Source: Brevundimonas bullata (GTDB taxonomy: Bacteria > Pseudomonadota > Alphaproteobacteria > Caulobacterales > Caulobacteraceae). Taken from it: DNA of 64,000 nucleotides. The stretch is from the NCBI RefSeq assembly GCF_003350205.1, contig NZ_QLLC01000003.1, positions 84,731-148,730 of the forward strand, written 5' to 3'. This document shows, one piece after another, positions 35,696 through 43,688 of the stretch (positions are counted from its first letter, which is position 1; every line of letters begins with the position of its first letter). The notes below the pieces were generated by a model that saw only the letters and a program-made list of their open reading frames with translations, had not been told where the DNA came from and made no database searches. Made by a program: the position numbers and the translations under genes.

Positions 35696-35737
35696 AAAGG
35701 CGGCTCTCGGCCGTCGGTCGCTCCCGGAGCCGCCTTT
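35696..35737 (+). promoter_or_regulatory. Hairpin overlapping the nucleoside transporter ribosome site
   Basis: Arms AAAGGCGGCTC (35696-35706) and GAGCCGCCTTT (35727-35737), 11 bp perfect, 20-nt loop. The right arm ends 3 nt before the ATG and contains the only GGAG-like ribosome site. It looks like an intrinsic terminator that ends at the start codon, or a structure that hides the ribosome site. The rest of the 187-bp gap shows no other feature. Confidence 0.5.
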
Positions 35738-35740
35738 CCC

Positions 35741-37015
35741 ATGTTCACCCTCCTGAACCTCCAGAGCCTGTTCGGCCTGGTCGTCATCATCGCCCTCTGC
35801 TGGGCGGTGTCCGAGAACCGCAAGGTCTTCCCCTGGCGGTTGGCGATCGGCGCTGTGGCGGTTCAGGCGGCCCTGGTGCTGGCGACCTTCGCCATTCCGG
35901 GCTCGCAGGTGGTGCTGGACGGCATCAACAATGCGGTGAAGGGGCTGGAACTGGCCACGGAAGAGGGGACCAAGTTCGTCTTCGGCTATTTGGCCGGCGG
36001 GGCTCAGCCCTATGCCGTCGCCAATGAGGGCGCCCTGTTCACCTTCGCCTTCAAGGTTCTGCCGCTGATCCTGGTGATCTCGGCCCTGTCGGCCCTGCTG
36101 TGGCACTGGAAGATCCTGAAGTGGATCACCCTGGGCTTCGGCTTCCTGTTCCAGAAGACCATGGGACTGGGCGGCGCCTCGGCCCTGGCGGTCGCGGCCA
36201 ACGTCTTCCTGGGCATGATCGAAAGCCCCATCGTCATCCGCGCCTATCTGGACAAGCTGACCCGGTCGGAAGTCTTCCTGATGATGGTGGTCGGCCTGGC
36301 CACTGTCGCCGGCTCGACCATGGTGGCCTACGCCACCATCCTGGGCCCGGTCCTGACCAATGCGGCGGGCCACGTCCTGGTCGCCTCCATCGTCTCGGCC
36401 CCGGCGGGCATCCTTCTGGCCCGCATCATCATCCCCGAGAAGCCGGGGCAGGGCGGGGCGGTCGCCGACTACAACTCGGCCCTGAAATACGACGGGGCCG
36501 TGGACGCCATCGTCAAGGGCACCTCGGACGGCCTGATGGTGGTGCTGAACATCTCGGCGGTGCTGATCGTCTTCGTGGCCCTGGTGGCTCTGGCCAATGT
36601 CATGCTGGGCGCCTTCTGGATCGGCGGCGAGCAACTGAGCGTCGAGCGCATCCTCGGCGTGCTCTTCTCGCCGGTCGCCTGGCTGATCGGGGTGGAATGG
36701 GCCGACGCCCATACCGCGGGCTGGCTGCTGGGCGTCAAGCTGACGCTGACCGAGTTCGTCGCCTTCATCAAGCTGGGCGAGGTGCCCGCCGGCGACATGA
36801 GCGAGCGCACGCGGATGCTGATGACCTACGCCCTGTGCGGCTTCGCCAACATCGGCTCGGTCGGCATCACCGTCACCGGCCTGTCGGTGCTGATGCCCGA
36901 GCGCCGCGAAGAGGTTCTGGGTCTGGTGTGGAAGGCCCTGTTCGCCGGCTTCCTGGCCACCCTGATGACCGCCTGCATCGTCGGGGCCATGCCGGCCTCG
37001 GTGTTCGGCCAGTAA
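35741..37015 (+). CDS. Concentrative nucleoside transporter (NupC/CNT family)
   Basis: 424-residue inner-membrane symporter taking up nucleosides with protons or sodium. N-terminal helices (LFGLVVIIALCWAVSENR), then the CNT core with GFGFLFQKTMGLGGASALAVAANVFLGMIESPIVIR, LATVAGSTMVAYATIL, VASIVSAPAGILLA, and the C-terminal LCGFANIGSVGITVTGLSVLMPERR. The G-x-G-x-E-S-P and AGSTM motifs are diagnostic. Ion coupling is not resolved. Confidence 0.94.
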   Translation: MFTLLNLQSLFGLVVIIALCWAVSENRKVFPWRLAIGAVAVQAALVLATFAIPGSQVVLDGINNAVKGLELATEEGTKFVFGYLAGGAQPYAVANEGALFTFAFKVLPLILVISALSALLWHWKILKWITLGFGFLFQKTMGLGGASALAVAANVFLGMIESPIVIRAYLDKLTRSEVFLMMVVGLATVAGSTMVAYATILGPVLTNAAGHVLVASIVSAPAGILLARIIIPEKPGQGGAVADYNSALKYDGAVDAIVKGTSDGLMVVLNISAVLIVFVALVALANVMLGAFWIGGEQLSVERILGVLFSPVAWLIGVEWADAHTAGWLLGVKLTLTEFVAFIKLGEVPAGDMSERTRMLMTYALCGFANIGSVGITVTGLSVLMPERREEVLGLVWKALFAGFLATLMTACIVGAMPASVFGQ

Positions 37016-37048
37016 AGCGTTTTCCAGAAACTGAGGGGGTATCGTCGG

Positions 37049-37666
37049 ATGAAGCTCTACACCTCGCATCGCGCGCCCAACCCGCGCCGGGTCCGCTGGG
37101 TCATGGCCGAGAAGGGCGTCGACAACGTTGAGTTCGTCGAGATCGACCTGCTGGCCGGTCAGCACCGCACGGCGGACTATCGCGCCAAGGTCGGCGTGCC
37201 CCACGTCCCGGCGCTGGAACTGGACGACGGGACCTGCATCTCGGAATCCATCGCCATCTGCCGCTATCTGGAGGCCCTGTATCCAGAGCCCAACCTGTTC
37301 GGTCACGACGCAAAGGAACAGGCGCTGATCGAGATGTGGACCCGCCGCTGCGAGATCTACCTGGCCAATCCGATGATGCTGAATGTCCGCTTCAGCCACC
37401 CGGCCCTGGCCGCTCTGGAAGCCCCTCAGCCGCAGGTGGCGGAATACAGCCGCGTCGGCGCCGAGAAGTTCATGCGTCTGCTGGACCGCCAACTGGCCGA
37501 GCACGCCTTCATCGCCGCCGACCGCTTCACCATCGCCGACATCGTCGCGGCGGTCGGTTTGGACTTCGCCCGTCTGGTCAAATACCGCCCGCCGGAAGAG
37601 TTCACCCATCTGGCCCGCTGGATGGAGGATTGCCGCGCCCGCCCGGCGGCCAAGGCGGGCGTCTAA
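37049..37666 (+). CDS. Glutathione S-transferase family protein
   Basis: 205 residues: N-terminal thioredoxin-like domain (MKLYTSHRAPNPRRVRWVMAEKG; VPHVPALELDDGTCISESIAICRYLE with the cis-Pro and SES motif that binds glutathione) and C-terminal all-helical domain with FIAADRFTIADIVAAVGLDFA. A Ser/Pro in the N-terminal site rather than Cys suggests a Ser- or Tyr-type GST. Substrate unknown. GGGGG precedes the ATG at a suitable distance. Confidence 0.92.
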   Translation: MKLYTSHRAPNPRRVRWVMAEKGVDNVEFVEIDLLAGQHRTADYRAKVGVPHVPALELDDGTCISESIAICRYLEALYPEPNLFGHDAKEQALIEMWTRRCEIYLANPMMLNVRFSHPALAALEAPQPQVAEYSRVGAEKFMRLLDRQLAEHAFIAADRFTIADIVAAVGLDFARLVKYRPPEEFTHLARWMEDCRARPAAKAGV

Positions 37667-37706
37667 GCGCTTTTCGGACGCTGTTCGTCATGCCAAGCTG
37701 TGCGGC

Positions 37707-37982
37707 ATGAACAGAGCTTTCACGATCACCCTCGCCCTGGGTCTCGCCGTCTCCGCCGCCGCCTGCACCGAAAGCCGGCGCGCGCGCAATGACGCGACCT
37801 TCAGCGACCGCCCGGCGGACATCACCTGCTGGACCTATGGCGTCGAGACCTTTAAGGGCCGCTCGACCGGCAAGGTCGAATACAACGACGGCGGCCGCAT
37901 CGCCTTCGTGGACGCCGCCAACGGCCGCTACACTACGGTCGACGGCGAATGCCGGGTGGTTTACGCCGCGCCTGCGAAGTAG
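37707..37982 (+). CDS. Small putative lipoprotein, unknown function
   Basis: 91 residues. Signal peptide with Cys20 in LAVSAAAC, a weak lipobox, so the protein may be lipid-anchored or simply secreted. Mature part has two further cysteines (ITCWTYG and DGECRVV) that could pair, flanking a small beta-rich region TFKGRSTGKVEYNDGGRIAF. Located 41 bp after the GST gene and convergent with the thioesterase. No family recognised. Confidence 0.7.
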   Translation: MNRAFTITLALGLAVSAAACTESRRARNDATFSDRPADITCWTYGVETFKGRSTGKVEYNDGGRIAFVDAANGRYTTVDGECRVVYAAPAK

Positions 37983-37988
37983 GCGGCC

Positions 37989-38423
37989 TCAGTCGCGCGG
38001 CGTGAACTTCCGAATCACGCCCGAGAAGGTCATCAGCAGCCGCTCGCCCGTGTTGATCTGGCCGCGCACGAAGATCAGGCTCTTGCCGGCCTTCGTCACC
38101 TGGCCGGTCGCTTCGATCAGTTCGCCAACATAGGCGCCGTCGATGAAGGTGGAATCCAGCTGCACCGTCACGCCGGACGCGCCCTCCATCTCCTGATAGG
38201 CGATCTGGAACATGGCGATGTCGGCGAATGTCATCAGGCAGCCGCCGTGCATGCGCCCCCCGGCGTTCATATGCTTCTGCTCGGCCCGAAAGGCGCAGCG
38301 CATATGGCCGTCGGAGTCCAGCTTGCCGTAAAAGGGACCCACCACCACGTCGAAGGTGTCATGCAGGTCATAGGTCTGCCAGCCGGCGAACTCGCCTTCG
38401 GTGACTGTGATTTTCGCGACCAT
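37989..38423 (-). CDS. PaaI-family hotdog thioesterase
   Basis: 144 residues. Hotdog fold with GRMHGGCLMTFADIAMFQIA (the active-site HGG and the Asp on the long helix), VTVQLDSTFIDGAYVGELIEATGQV and FVRGQINTGERLLMTFSGVIRKF. Family members hydrolyse acyl- or aryl-CoA thioesters in the cytoplasm. The specific substrate is unknown. Its start is 47 bp from that of the divergent DUF3253 gene. Confidence 0.88.
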   Translation of the reverse strand: MVAKITVTEGEFAGWQTYDLHDTFDVVVGPFYGKLDSDGHMRCAFRAEQKHMNAGGRMHGGCLMTFADIAMFQIAYQEMEGASGVTVQLDSTFIDGAYVGELIEATGQVTKAGKSLIFVRGQINTGERLLMTFSGVIRKFTPRD

Positions 38424-38470
38424 GCCGATTACGCCTTCTTTCCGATCTTGCGGTGCAGCATATAGACCCT

Positions 38471-38791
38471 ATGAGCGATCCAATCGAAGCGGCCATTTTT
38501 GAAAAACTGGCCAAGGCCGACCCCAAGAACGTCGGCGGCAAGAGCATTGAACCCTCGGACGTGGCCAAAGAGCTGCAGCCCGAGCAGTGGCAGCGGATGC
38601 TGCCCAAGGTACGCGCCACGGCCCTGGGCCTGATGCGTCAGGGCAAGCTGACCATCACCAAGAAGGGCAAGGCGGTCGACCCCAACGCCTTCAAGGGCGT
38701 GATTCGTCTGCGCCTGCCGACCGAGGCCGAGACGGCTGCAGCCTTGGCGGCCCTGCCGCCGGTCGAAAAATCGGATGACGATTTCGACTGA
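38471..38791 (+). CDS. DUF3253 domain-containing protein
   Basis: 106 residues with a small winged-helix-like fold: AIFEKLAKADPKNVGGKSIEPSDVAKEL, WQRMLPKVRATALGLMRQGKLTITKKGKAVDP, the KGVIRLRLP strand. The pattern matches DUF3253, a family of unknown function thought to bind nucleic acid. The tail (SDDDFD) overlaps the start of the uracil-DNA glycosylase gene by 17 bp, so the two are co-translated. ATG at 38471 preferred over 38453 because the fold begins right after it. Confidence 0.82.
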   Translation: MSDPIEAAIFEKLAKADPKNVGGKSIEPSDVAKELQPEQWQRMLPKVRATALGLMRQGKLTITKKGKAVDPNAFKGVIRLRLPTEAETAAALAALPPVEKSDDDFD

Positions 38792-39392
38792 ACCGGACAC
38801 CGGCCCGGAGAACGGCCTGGCCGACGTCTTGGCCGACATCCGCGCCTGCCGGGCCTGCCTGGGTCATCTGCCCCACACGCCGCGCCCGGTGGTCATGGTC
38901 GCGCCCGAAACGCGCCTGCTGATCTGCGGCCAGGCGCCGGGGCGGCGGGTGTATGAGAGCGGTCTGCCCTTCACCGACCCATCCGGCGTCCGTCTGCGCG
39001 ACTGGATGGGCGTCGATGAGGCGACCTTCTACGGCGATCCGCGTCTCGGCGTCGCCGCCCAGGCCTTCTGTTTTCCCGGCACGAACCCGAAGGGCGGCGA
39101 CTACCCGCCGCCGCGTCGCTGCGCCGAGCTGTGGCGGCCCCGGCTGCTGGCCGAACTGCCGAACGTCGAGCTCACCCTGCTGGTTGGCGGCTACGCCCAG
39201 ACTTGGGCGCTAGGCGACCGGGCCAAGTCCAACATGACCGAGACCGTCCGCGCTTGGCGCGACTCCGCCCCCGCCATCCTGCCCCTGCCGCACCCGTCCT
39301 GGCGCAATACCGCCTGGCTGCGCAAAAACCCGTGGTTCGAGGCCGAGGTTCTGCCCTACCTTCGCGAGCGGGTCCGAGTCATTCTCGGGTGA
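38775..39392 (+). CDS. Uracil-DNA glycosylase family protein (Fe-S type)
   Basis: 205 residues. Motif GQAPG (52-56, corresponding to GEAPG of family 4/5 enzymes), substrate region CFPGTNPKGGDYPPPRRC and the C-terminal PLPHPSWRN with the catalytic/HPS loop. Cysteines Cys25-x2-Cys28 and Cys99-x16-Cys116 match the [4Fe-4S] ligand spacing of family 4 UDGs. Family 4/5 enzymes remove uracil from DNA. The first motif has Gln for Glu, so activity may differ. Overlaps DUF3253 by 17 bp. Confidence 0.87.
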   Translation: MTISTEPDTGPENGLADVLADIRACRACLGHLPHTPRPVVMVAPETRLLICGQAPGRRVYESGLPFTDPSGVRLRDWMGVDEATFYGDPRLGVAAQAFCFPGTNPKGGDYPPPRRCAELWRPRLLAELPNVELTLLVGGYAQTWALGDRAKSNMTETVRAWRDSAPAILPLPHPSWRNTAWLRKNPWFEAEVLPYLRERVRVILG

Positions 39393-39408
39393 CGACCTTT
39401 CTAATCCG

Positions 39409-39540
39409 CTCATCCCGGCGGACGCCGGGATCCAGTGCTTTGGGCATCATGAAGCTGAGTTGGGACTTGATCGCTGCCGTGTTCGCCAGCCTTGCGCGTG
39501 CAGCCAAAGCACTGGGCCCCGGCGTCCGCCGGGGTGAGCG
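39409..39540. repeat. Class 2 inverted repeat inside a gene start
   Basis: Left arm 39409-39436 and right arm 39511-39540 match the copy at 14803-14928 closely. The inner segment shares GCAGCCAAAG. The right half is in frame with, and upstream of, the lipobox of the next gene, so its start codon lies inside the repeat. Confidence 0.75.
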
Positions 39541-40564
39541 AGTAGGAAGGGCGGCGCTTTTCGCCCTAGTCCTGTCCGCCTGCGCCACGCCCCATCTTCA
39601 GACGCCCCAGACCCCGCCCAACGGTTTCAACGGCCCGCGCATCGAGGCCGGAACCCTGGGCCGCGGCGTCTTCGTCGTGCAGGACGGAGCCCGGCTGCCC
39701 TATCTGCGCTGGAGCCCCGAGAGCGGCCAGCAGCCCTGGGCCGTCATCGTCGCCCTGCATGGCTTCAACGACCACTACGCCTCCTTCCGACTGGCCGGGC
39801 CGTGGTGGGCCACGCGCGGCATCGAGACCTGGGCCTATGATCAGCGCGGCTTCGGCCTGTCGCCCCATCGCGGCGAGTTCGCGCCGGAAAGCCTGACCAG
39901 CGCCGACCTGCGCACCATCGTTTCGCTTGTCCGCGCCGAGCGCCCGAACGCCCTGATCGTGGTGGCGGGCGAAAGCATGGGCGGCTCCTCGACCATCGCC
40001 GCCTTTGGGGGCGAGGCCCCGCCTGACGCCGACCGGGTCGTCCTGCTGGCCCCCGGCGTCTGGGGCTGGTCCAGCCAGAGCCCGTTCAACCGGGCGGGCC
40101 TCTGGGCCGCCGCCCGCCTGATGGGCCCCAAGACGGTCGAGCCCCCCGCCTTCGCCGTCCGCAACATCCGCGCCTCGGACAATACGCTGGAGCTGATCCG
40201 CAACGGACGCGATCCGCAGAGCATCCTCTCCACCCGCTTCGATTCCATGCACGGCCTGGTCGATCTGATGGAGGCGGCCTCGATGCGTCTCGGCGCGATC
40301 GAGAAACCGACCCTGCTGCTCTACGGCGCCCACGACCAGATCGTGCGCAAGGGGCCGATGCGCCTGGCGCTGGAGCGGGCGGGCGAGCGGCCCAACCTGC
40401 GCACCGCCTACTATCCGAACGGCTGGCACATCCTGAACCGCGACCTGCAAGGCGAGGTCGTCTATCGCGACGTCGAGGCCTGGCTGCGCGACGCCGCCGC
40501 CCCCCTGCCGTCCGGGGCCGGGCCGGTGCTGCCGGCGCTGCGGGCTGATCCCAAGGCGCGCTGA
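39449..40564 (+). CDS. Alpha/beta hydrolase lipoprotein (lysophospholipase-like)
   Basis: 371 residues from an ATG inside a class 2 repeat; the first 33 residues are repeat-encoded. The true signal sequence is probably the short run RVGRAALFALVLSAC (lipobox Cys45), for which no start codon survives nearby. The alpha/beta hydrolase core follows: VALHGFNDHY, AYDQRGFGLSPHRG, nucleophile Ser176 in GESMGG, acid in YGAHDQIV and His in NGWHILN. The order is typical of monoacylglycerol lipase/lysophospholipase-like Hydrolase_4 proteins. The exact start is uncertain; GTG at 39479 is another option. Confidence 0.85.
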   Translation: MKLSWDLIAAVFASLARAAKALGPGVRRGERVGRAALFALVLSACATPHLQTPQTPPNGFNGPRIEAGTLGRGVFVVQDGARLPYLRWSPESGQQPWAVIVALHGFNDHYASFRLAGPWWATRGIETWAYDQRGFGLSPHRGEFAPESLTSADLRTIVSLVRAERPNALIVVAGESMGGSSTIAAFGGEAPPDADRVVLLAPGVWGWSSQSPFNRAGLWAAARLMGPKTVEPPAFAVRNIRASDNTLELIRNGRDPQSILSTRFDSMHGLVDLMEAASMRLGAIEKPTLLLYGAHDQIVRKGPMRLALERAGERPNLRTAYYPNGWHILNRDLQGEVVYRDVEAWLRDAAAPLPSGAGPVLPALRADPKAR

Positions 40565-40657
40565 GTCTTTTCCTGACGCGAAACCGTCATGCTTGCCGTT
40601 TAGGCGGGCGCGGCGTATCTCCTCGCGCAATAAAAAATACCCCAGGAAAGGCCTGTC

Positions 40658-41755
40658 ATGGGCAAGACGCTGTTTGATTCCCCCTCTTTCGCGAACCATG
40701 AAGGCGTCCACGCCTTCCATGACGAGAAAACCGGCCTGAAGGCCATCGTCGCGGTTCACTCCACCGCGCGCGGCCCCGCCGTCGGCGGCACCCGCATGTG
40801 GAACTACGCCACCGCTGAGGAAGCGCTGGAAGACGTGCTTCGTCTGTCCAAGGGCATGAGCTACAAGAACGCGGTCGCCGACCTCGAAATGGGCGGCGGC
40901 AAGTCGGTCATCATCGGCGACAGCCGCACCCAGAAGTCGCCGGAGCTGTTCCGCGCCTTCGGTCGCTTCCTGAACGGCCTGGGCGGCAACTACTACGCCG
41001 CCGAAGACGTCGGCACCTCGGTCGAGGACATCGCCGAGGCCCGCAAGGTCACGGAATACGTGCTCGGCCTGAAGGACGGCCCGGAAGCCTCGGGCGACCC
41101 CAGCCCCGTCACCGCCGAGGGCGTGTTCCGCTCGAACTTGGTCGTGGCCCGTCGCCTGTTCAAGCAGGACGACATGACCGGCCTGACGGTCGCCATCCAG
41201 GGCGTGGGCCACGTCGGCGCCTATCTGGCCGAGAAGCTGCACAAGGCCGGCGCCAAGCTGATCATCACCGACGTCAACCAGGCCAACCTTGACGCCGTCG
41301 CCGCCAAGACCGGCGCCGAGATCGTCGCCCCCGACGCCATCTATGACGTCGCCGCCGACGTCTACGCGCCCTGCGCCCTGGGCGCGACGCTGAACCTGCA
41401 GACGCTGGACCGCCTCAAGGTCAAGGCCGTCTGCGGCGCCGCCAACAACCAGCTGGCCACCGCCGACATCGGCGACGAGCTGTTCCGTCGCGGCGTACTG
41501 TACGCCCCCGACTACGTCGTCAACGGCGGCGGCATCATCAACGTCGCCTCGGAAATGAACGCCCGCCAGTCGGGCGGCGCCTATGACCCCTCCTGGGTCG
41601 AAGGCAAGCTGTCGCGCCTGATGGAGACCTTCGAGGAAATCCTCGAGCGCTCGGTGGCCGAGAACAAGCCGACCCACCTGATCGCCGACGCCATCGCCGA
41701 AGCCCGCATCAAGGCGGCGGCGGACCAGAAGGCCGAGCTGCTGAAGGCGGCCTAA
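40658..41755 (+). CDS. Leucine/branched-chain amino acid dehydrogenase
   Basis: 365 residues, Glu/Leu/Phe/Val dehydrogenase family (NAD-dependent oxidative deamination). Catalytic lysines in MSYKNAVADLEMGGGKSVI and the HSTARGPAVGGTRMWNY segment, NAD-binding Rossmann motif VAIQGVGHVGAYLAEKL and C-terminal NYVVNGGGIINV-like motif (YVVNGGGIINVASE). The Rossmann glycine pattern and size resemble leucine dehydrogenase more than phenylalanine dehydrogenase. AGGAAAGG precedes the ATG. A terminator follows. Substrate preference is inferred. Confidence 0.93.
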   Translation: MGKTLFDSPSFANHEGVHAFHDEKTGLKAIVAVHSTARGPAVGGTRMWNYATAEEALEDVLRLSKGMSYKNAVADLEMGGGKSVIIGDSRTQKSPELFRAFGRFLNGLGGNYYAAEDVGTSVEDIAEARKVTEYVLGLKDGPEASGDPSPVTAEGVFRSNLVVARRLFKQDDMTGLTVAIQGVGHVGAYLAEKLHKAGAKLIITDVNQANLDAVAAKTGAEIVAPDAIYDVAADVYAPCALGATLNLQTLDRLKVKAVCGAANNQLATADIGDELFRRGVLYAPDYVVNGGGIINVASEMNARQSGGAYDPSWVEGKLSRLMETFEEILERSVAENKPTHLIADAIAEARIKAAADQKAELLKAA

Positions 41756-41778
41756 GCCTTCATCGGTTGAAGTTCAGG

Positions 41779-41813
41779 AAAGGCGGCGTGTCGAAAGGCG
41801 CGCCGCCTTTTCT
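41779..41813 (+). terminator. Intrinsic terminator after leucine dehydrogenase
   Basis: AAAGGCGGCG (41779-41788) / CGCCGCCTTT (41801-41810) arms followed by TCTTT, 23 nt after the stop codon. A class 1b repeat starts directly behind it. Confidence 0.8.
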
Positions 41814-41932
41814 TTCCTCCCCATTTCATGGGGAGGGGGACCGCGTAGCGGTGGAGGGGGCGGCGCAACCTCGCCCCCTCCGTCTCGTCGGCTTCGCCGC
41901 CGATCCACCTCCCCATGCCATGGGAAGGAAAG
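41812..41932. repeat. Class 1b intergenic inverted repeat
   Basis: Ends TTTCCTCCCCATTTCATGGGGAGG and CCTCCCCATGCCATGGGAAGGAAA; the left half repeats GGGGACCGCGTAGCGGTGGAGGGGGCG as in the 34464 copy. It sits between the leucine dehydrogenase terminator and the fliF promoter. Confidence 0.75.
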
Positions 41933-41943
41933 CGGCCGGGCGG

Positions 41944-41972
41944 GATTCCTTCAATCTTTAACGCATCTTAAC
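41944..41972 (+). promoter_or_regulatory. fliF promoter region: GANTC site and CtrA-like box
   Basis: GATTC at 41944-41948 and a paired element in which two TTAA motifs (41958-41961 and 41968-41971) are 6 bp apart, equivalent to TTTA-N7-TTAAC with one mismatch. In Caulobacter the fliF operon is a class II flagellar promoter activated by CtrA. This site is 75-90 bp before the fliF start. Confidence 0.5.
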
Positions 41973-42047
41973 GCGGCGTTTACCATCCACACGGCAGTTT
42001 CTGCCTAGCGGGGCCAGTTCGACCCGCCAGTGGATGGGCGGGGACGC

Positions 42048-43688
42048 GTGGGCGGCTTCACGGCGGCGTTGCAGAAGTTCGGGATCGGCCGCTTGGCCGC
42101 AGTGCTAGGCGTCGCCGCCGGCGTCGCGGCGGTGCTGGTCGCTGTCATGCTGCGTGTGGGCCAGGCGCCTGACGCTCTGCTCTATTCCAACCTCGACCTG
42201 CGCGAAGCCTCCGAGATCAGCGCCGCCCTGGACCAGGCGGGCATCAAGTACAGCTCCAAGGGCGATGGCTCGACCATCTTCGTCAGCCGCGACGAGGTCG
42301 GCACGGCGCGCCTGATGCTGGCGGGCAAGGGGCTCGTGACCTCGGGCAGCGTCGGCTACGAGATCTTCGACAACCAGTCGGTGCTGGGCCAGACCGAGTT
42401 TCAGCAGAATCTGAACGAGCAGCGCGCCCTGCAAGGCGAGCTGTCGCGCACCATCATGTCGATGCGCGGCATCACCTCGGCCCGCGTCCACATCACCATG
42501 CCGCGGCGCGAGATGTTCCAGGCCGCCGCCACCGACCCGACCGCCGCCGTGGTCGTCGGCGTCGGCGGTCGCGACCTCAGCGCTGATCAGGTCCGCGCCA
42601 TCCGCAACGTCGTGGCCTCCTCGGTGCCGAACCTGAAGCCGGACAAGGTCACGGTGACGGACCAGTCCAACCGCACGCTGGCGGCGGGCTCGGAAGACTC
42701 AGGCTTCACCTCGGCCAACGCCGAGGCCGCCAAGGCCACGACCGAGTCCCAGTTGCAGACCCGCATCAAGGACATCGTCGAGGGCGTCGTCGGCGCCGGC
42801 GCGGCCCGCGTCCAGGTCACGGCCGACATCGACCACAGCCGCTCGACCACCCAGGAACAGAAGTTCGATCCCGACGGCCAGGTCGTCCGCTCGACCTCGA
42901 CCAACGGCTCGCAGTCGCAGGACACGACGGGTCAGGCCGACGGCGGCGTCACCGCCACCAACAACATCCCCGGCGGTCAGGCCCCGAACGCCACGCCGGT
43001 CGGCTCGACCAACTCGGAAAATACCGAGACGACCAACTACGAGATCTCCAACACCACGACGACGACGGTCAAGGAGCCGGGCGAGGTCAAGAAGCTGTCG
43101 GTCTCGGTCGCCGTGGACGGCAAGTATACCCCCGCCGCCGACGGCAAGGGCGAGCCGACCTACGCCCCGCGCACGCCGGAAGAAGTCCAGCAGATCAAGA
43201 CCCTGGTCGCCGCCGCCGTCGGCATCGACGAGACGCGCGGCGACAAGATCGAAGTGGTCAACGTCCGCTTCAACCGCGAACCCTCGGCGGCGCCGGGCGC
43301 GGACGAAGGCTCGTCGATGTTCAACTTTGACAAGAACGACATCATGCGCGGGGTCGAACTGCTGGTCCTGCTGGTCACTGGCTTGCTGTTGATCTTCTTC
43401 GTCGTCCGCCCCCTGTTGAAGACCGCTTCGGGCGGCGGCGGCGTGCCCGCCCTTGTCGGCGCCAACGGTCTGCCGGTCACGCCGCTGGACACCCAGCTGG
43501 TCGGCGGAACCCTGCCGGGCGCGCCGCAGATGCTGGCCGGGCCGTCGGAGATGGATCAGCGGATCGATATCGCCCGTATCGAGGGACAGGTGAAGGCCTC
43601 CTCGATCAAGAAGGTCGCCGACTTCGTGGACTCCCACCCGGAGGAATCGACCGCGATCCTCCGGTCGTGGGTGCATGAGACCTCATGA
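42048..43688 (+). CDS. fliF: Flagellar MS-ring protein FliF
   Basis: Forms the membrane-embedded MS ring on which the flagellum is built. 546 residues from a GTG at 42048, preceded by GGGCGGGG; a GTG at 42030 lacks a ribosome site. First TM helix (about 13-35), periplasmic ring-building domains ([68 protein letters not shown]), a Ser/Thr/Asn/Gly-rich loop, second TM ([20 protein letters not shown], about 440-460) and a C-terminal tail that binds FliG. Overlaps fliG by 4 bp. Confidence 0.96.
   Translation: MGGFTAALQKFGIGRLAAVLGVAAGVAAVLVAVMLRVGQAPDALLYSNLDLREASEISAALDQAGIKYSSKGDGSTIFVSRDEVGTARLMLAGKGLVTSGSVGYEIFDNQSVLGQTEFQQNLNEQRALQGELSRTIMSMRGITSARVHITMPRREMFQAAATDPTAAVVVGVGGRDLSADQVRAIRNVVASSVPNLKPDKVTVTDQSNRTLAAGSEDSGFTSANAEAAKATTESQLQTRIKDIVEGVVGAGAARVQVTADIDHSRSTTQEQKFDPDGQVVRSTSTNGSQSQDTTGQADGGVTATNNIPGGQAPNATPVGSTNSENTETTNYEISNTTTTTVKEPGEVKKLSVSVAVDGKYTPAADGKGEPTYAPRTPEEVQQIKTLVAAAVGIDETRGDKIEVVNVRFNREPSAAPGADEGSSMFNFDKNDIMRGVELLVLLVTGLLLIFFVVRPLLKTASGGGGVPALVGANGLPVTPLDTQLVGGTLPGAPQMLAGPSEMDQRIDIARIEGQVKASSIKKVADFVDSHPEESTAILRSWVHETS

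Noticed and set aside
35612..37609. 665-residue minus-strand frame
   Set aside because: Mirror of the nucleoside transporter and GST genes; rich in Gln/Asp/His typical of antisense GC3 frames.
39566..41677. 703-residue minus-strand frame
   Set aside because: Antisense to the hydrolase lipoprotein and leucine dehydrogenase genes, both with clear active sites.
41767..41961. 64-residue frame after leucine dehydrogenase
   Set aside because: Runs through a terminator and a class 1b repeat; not a gene.
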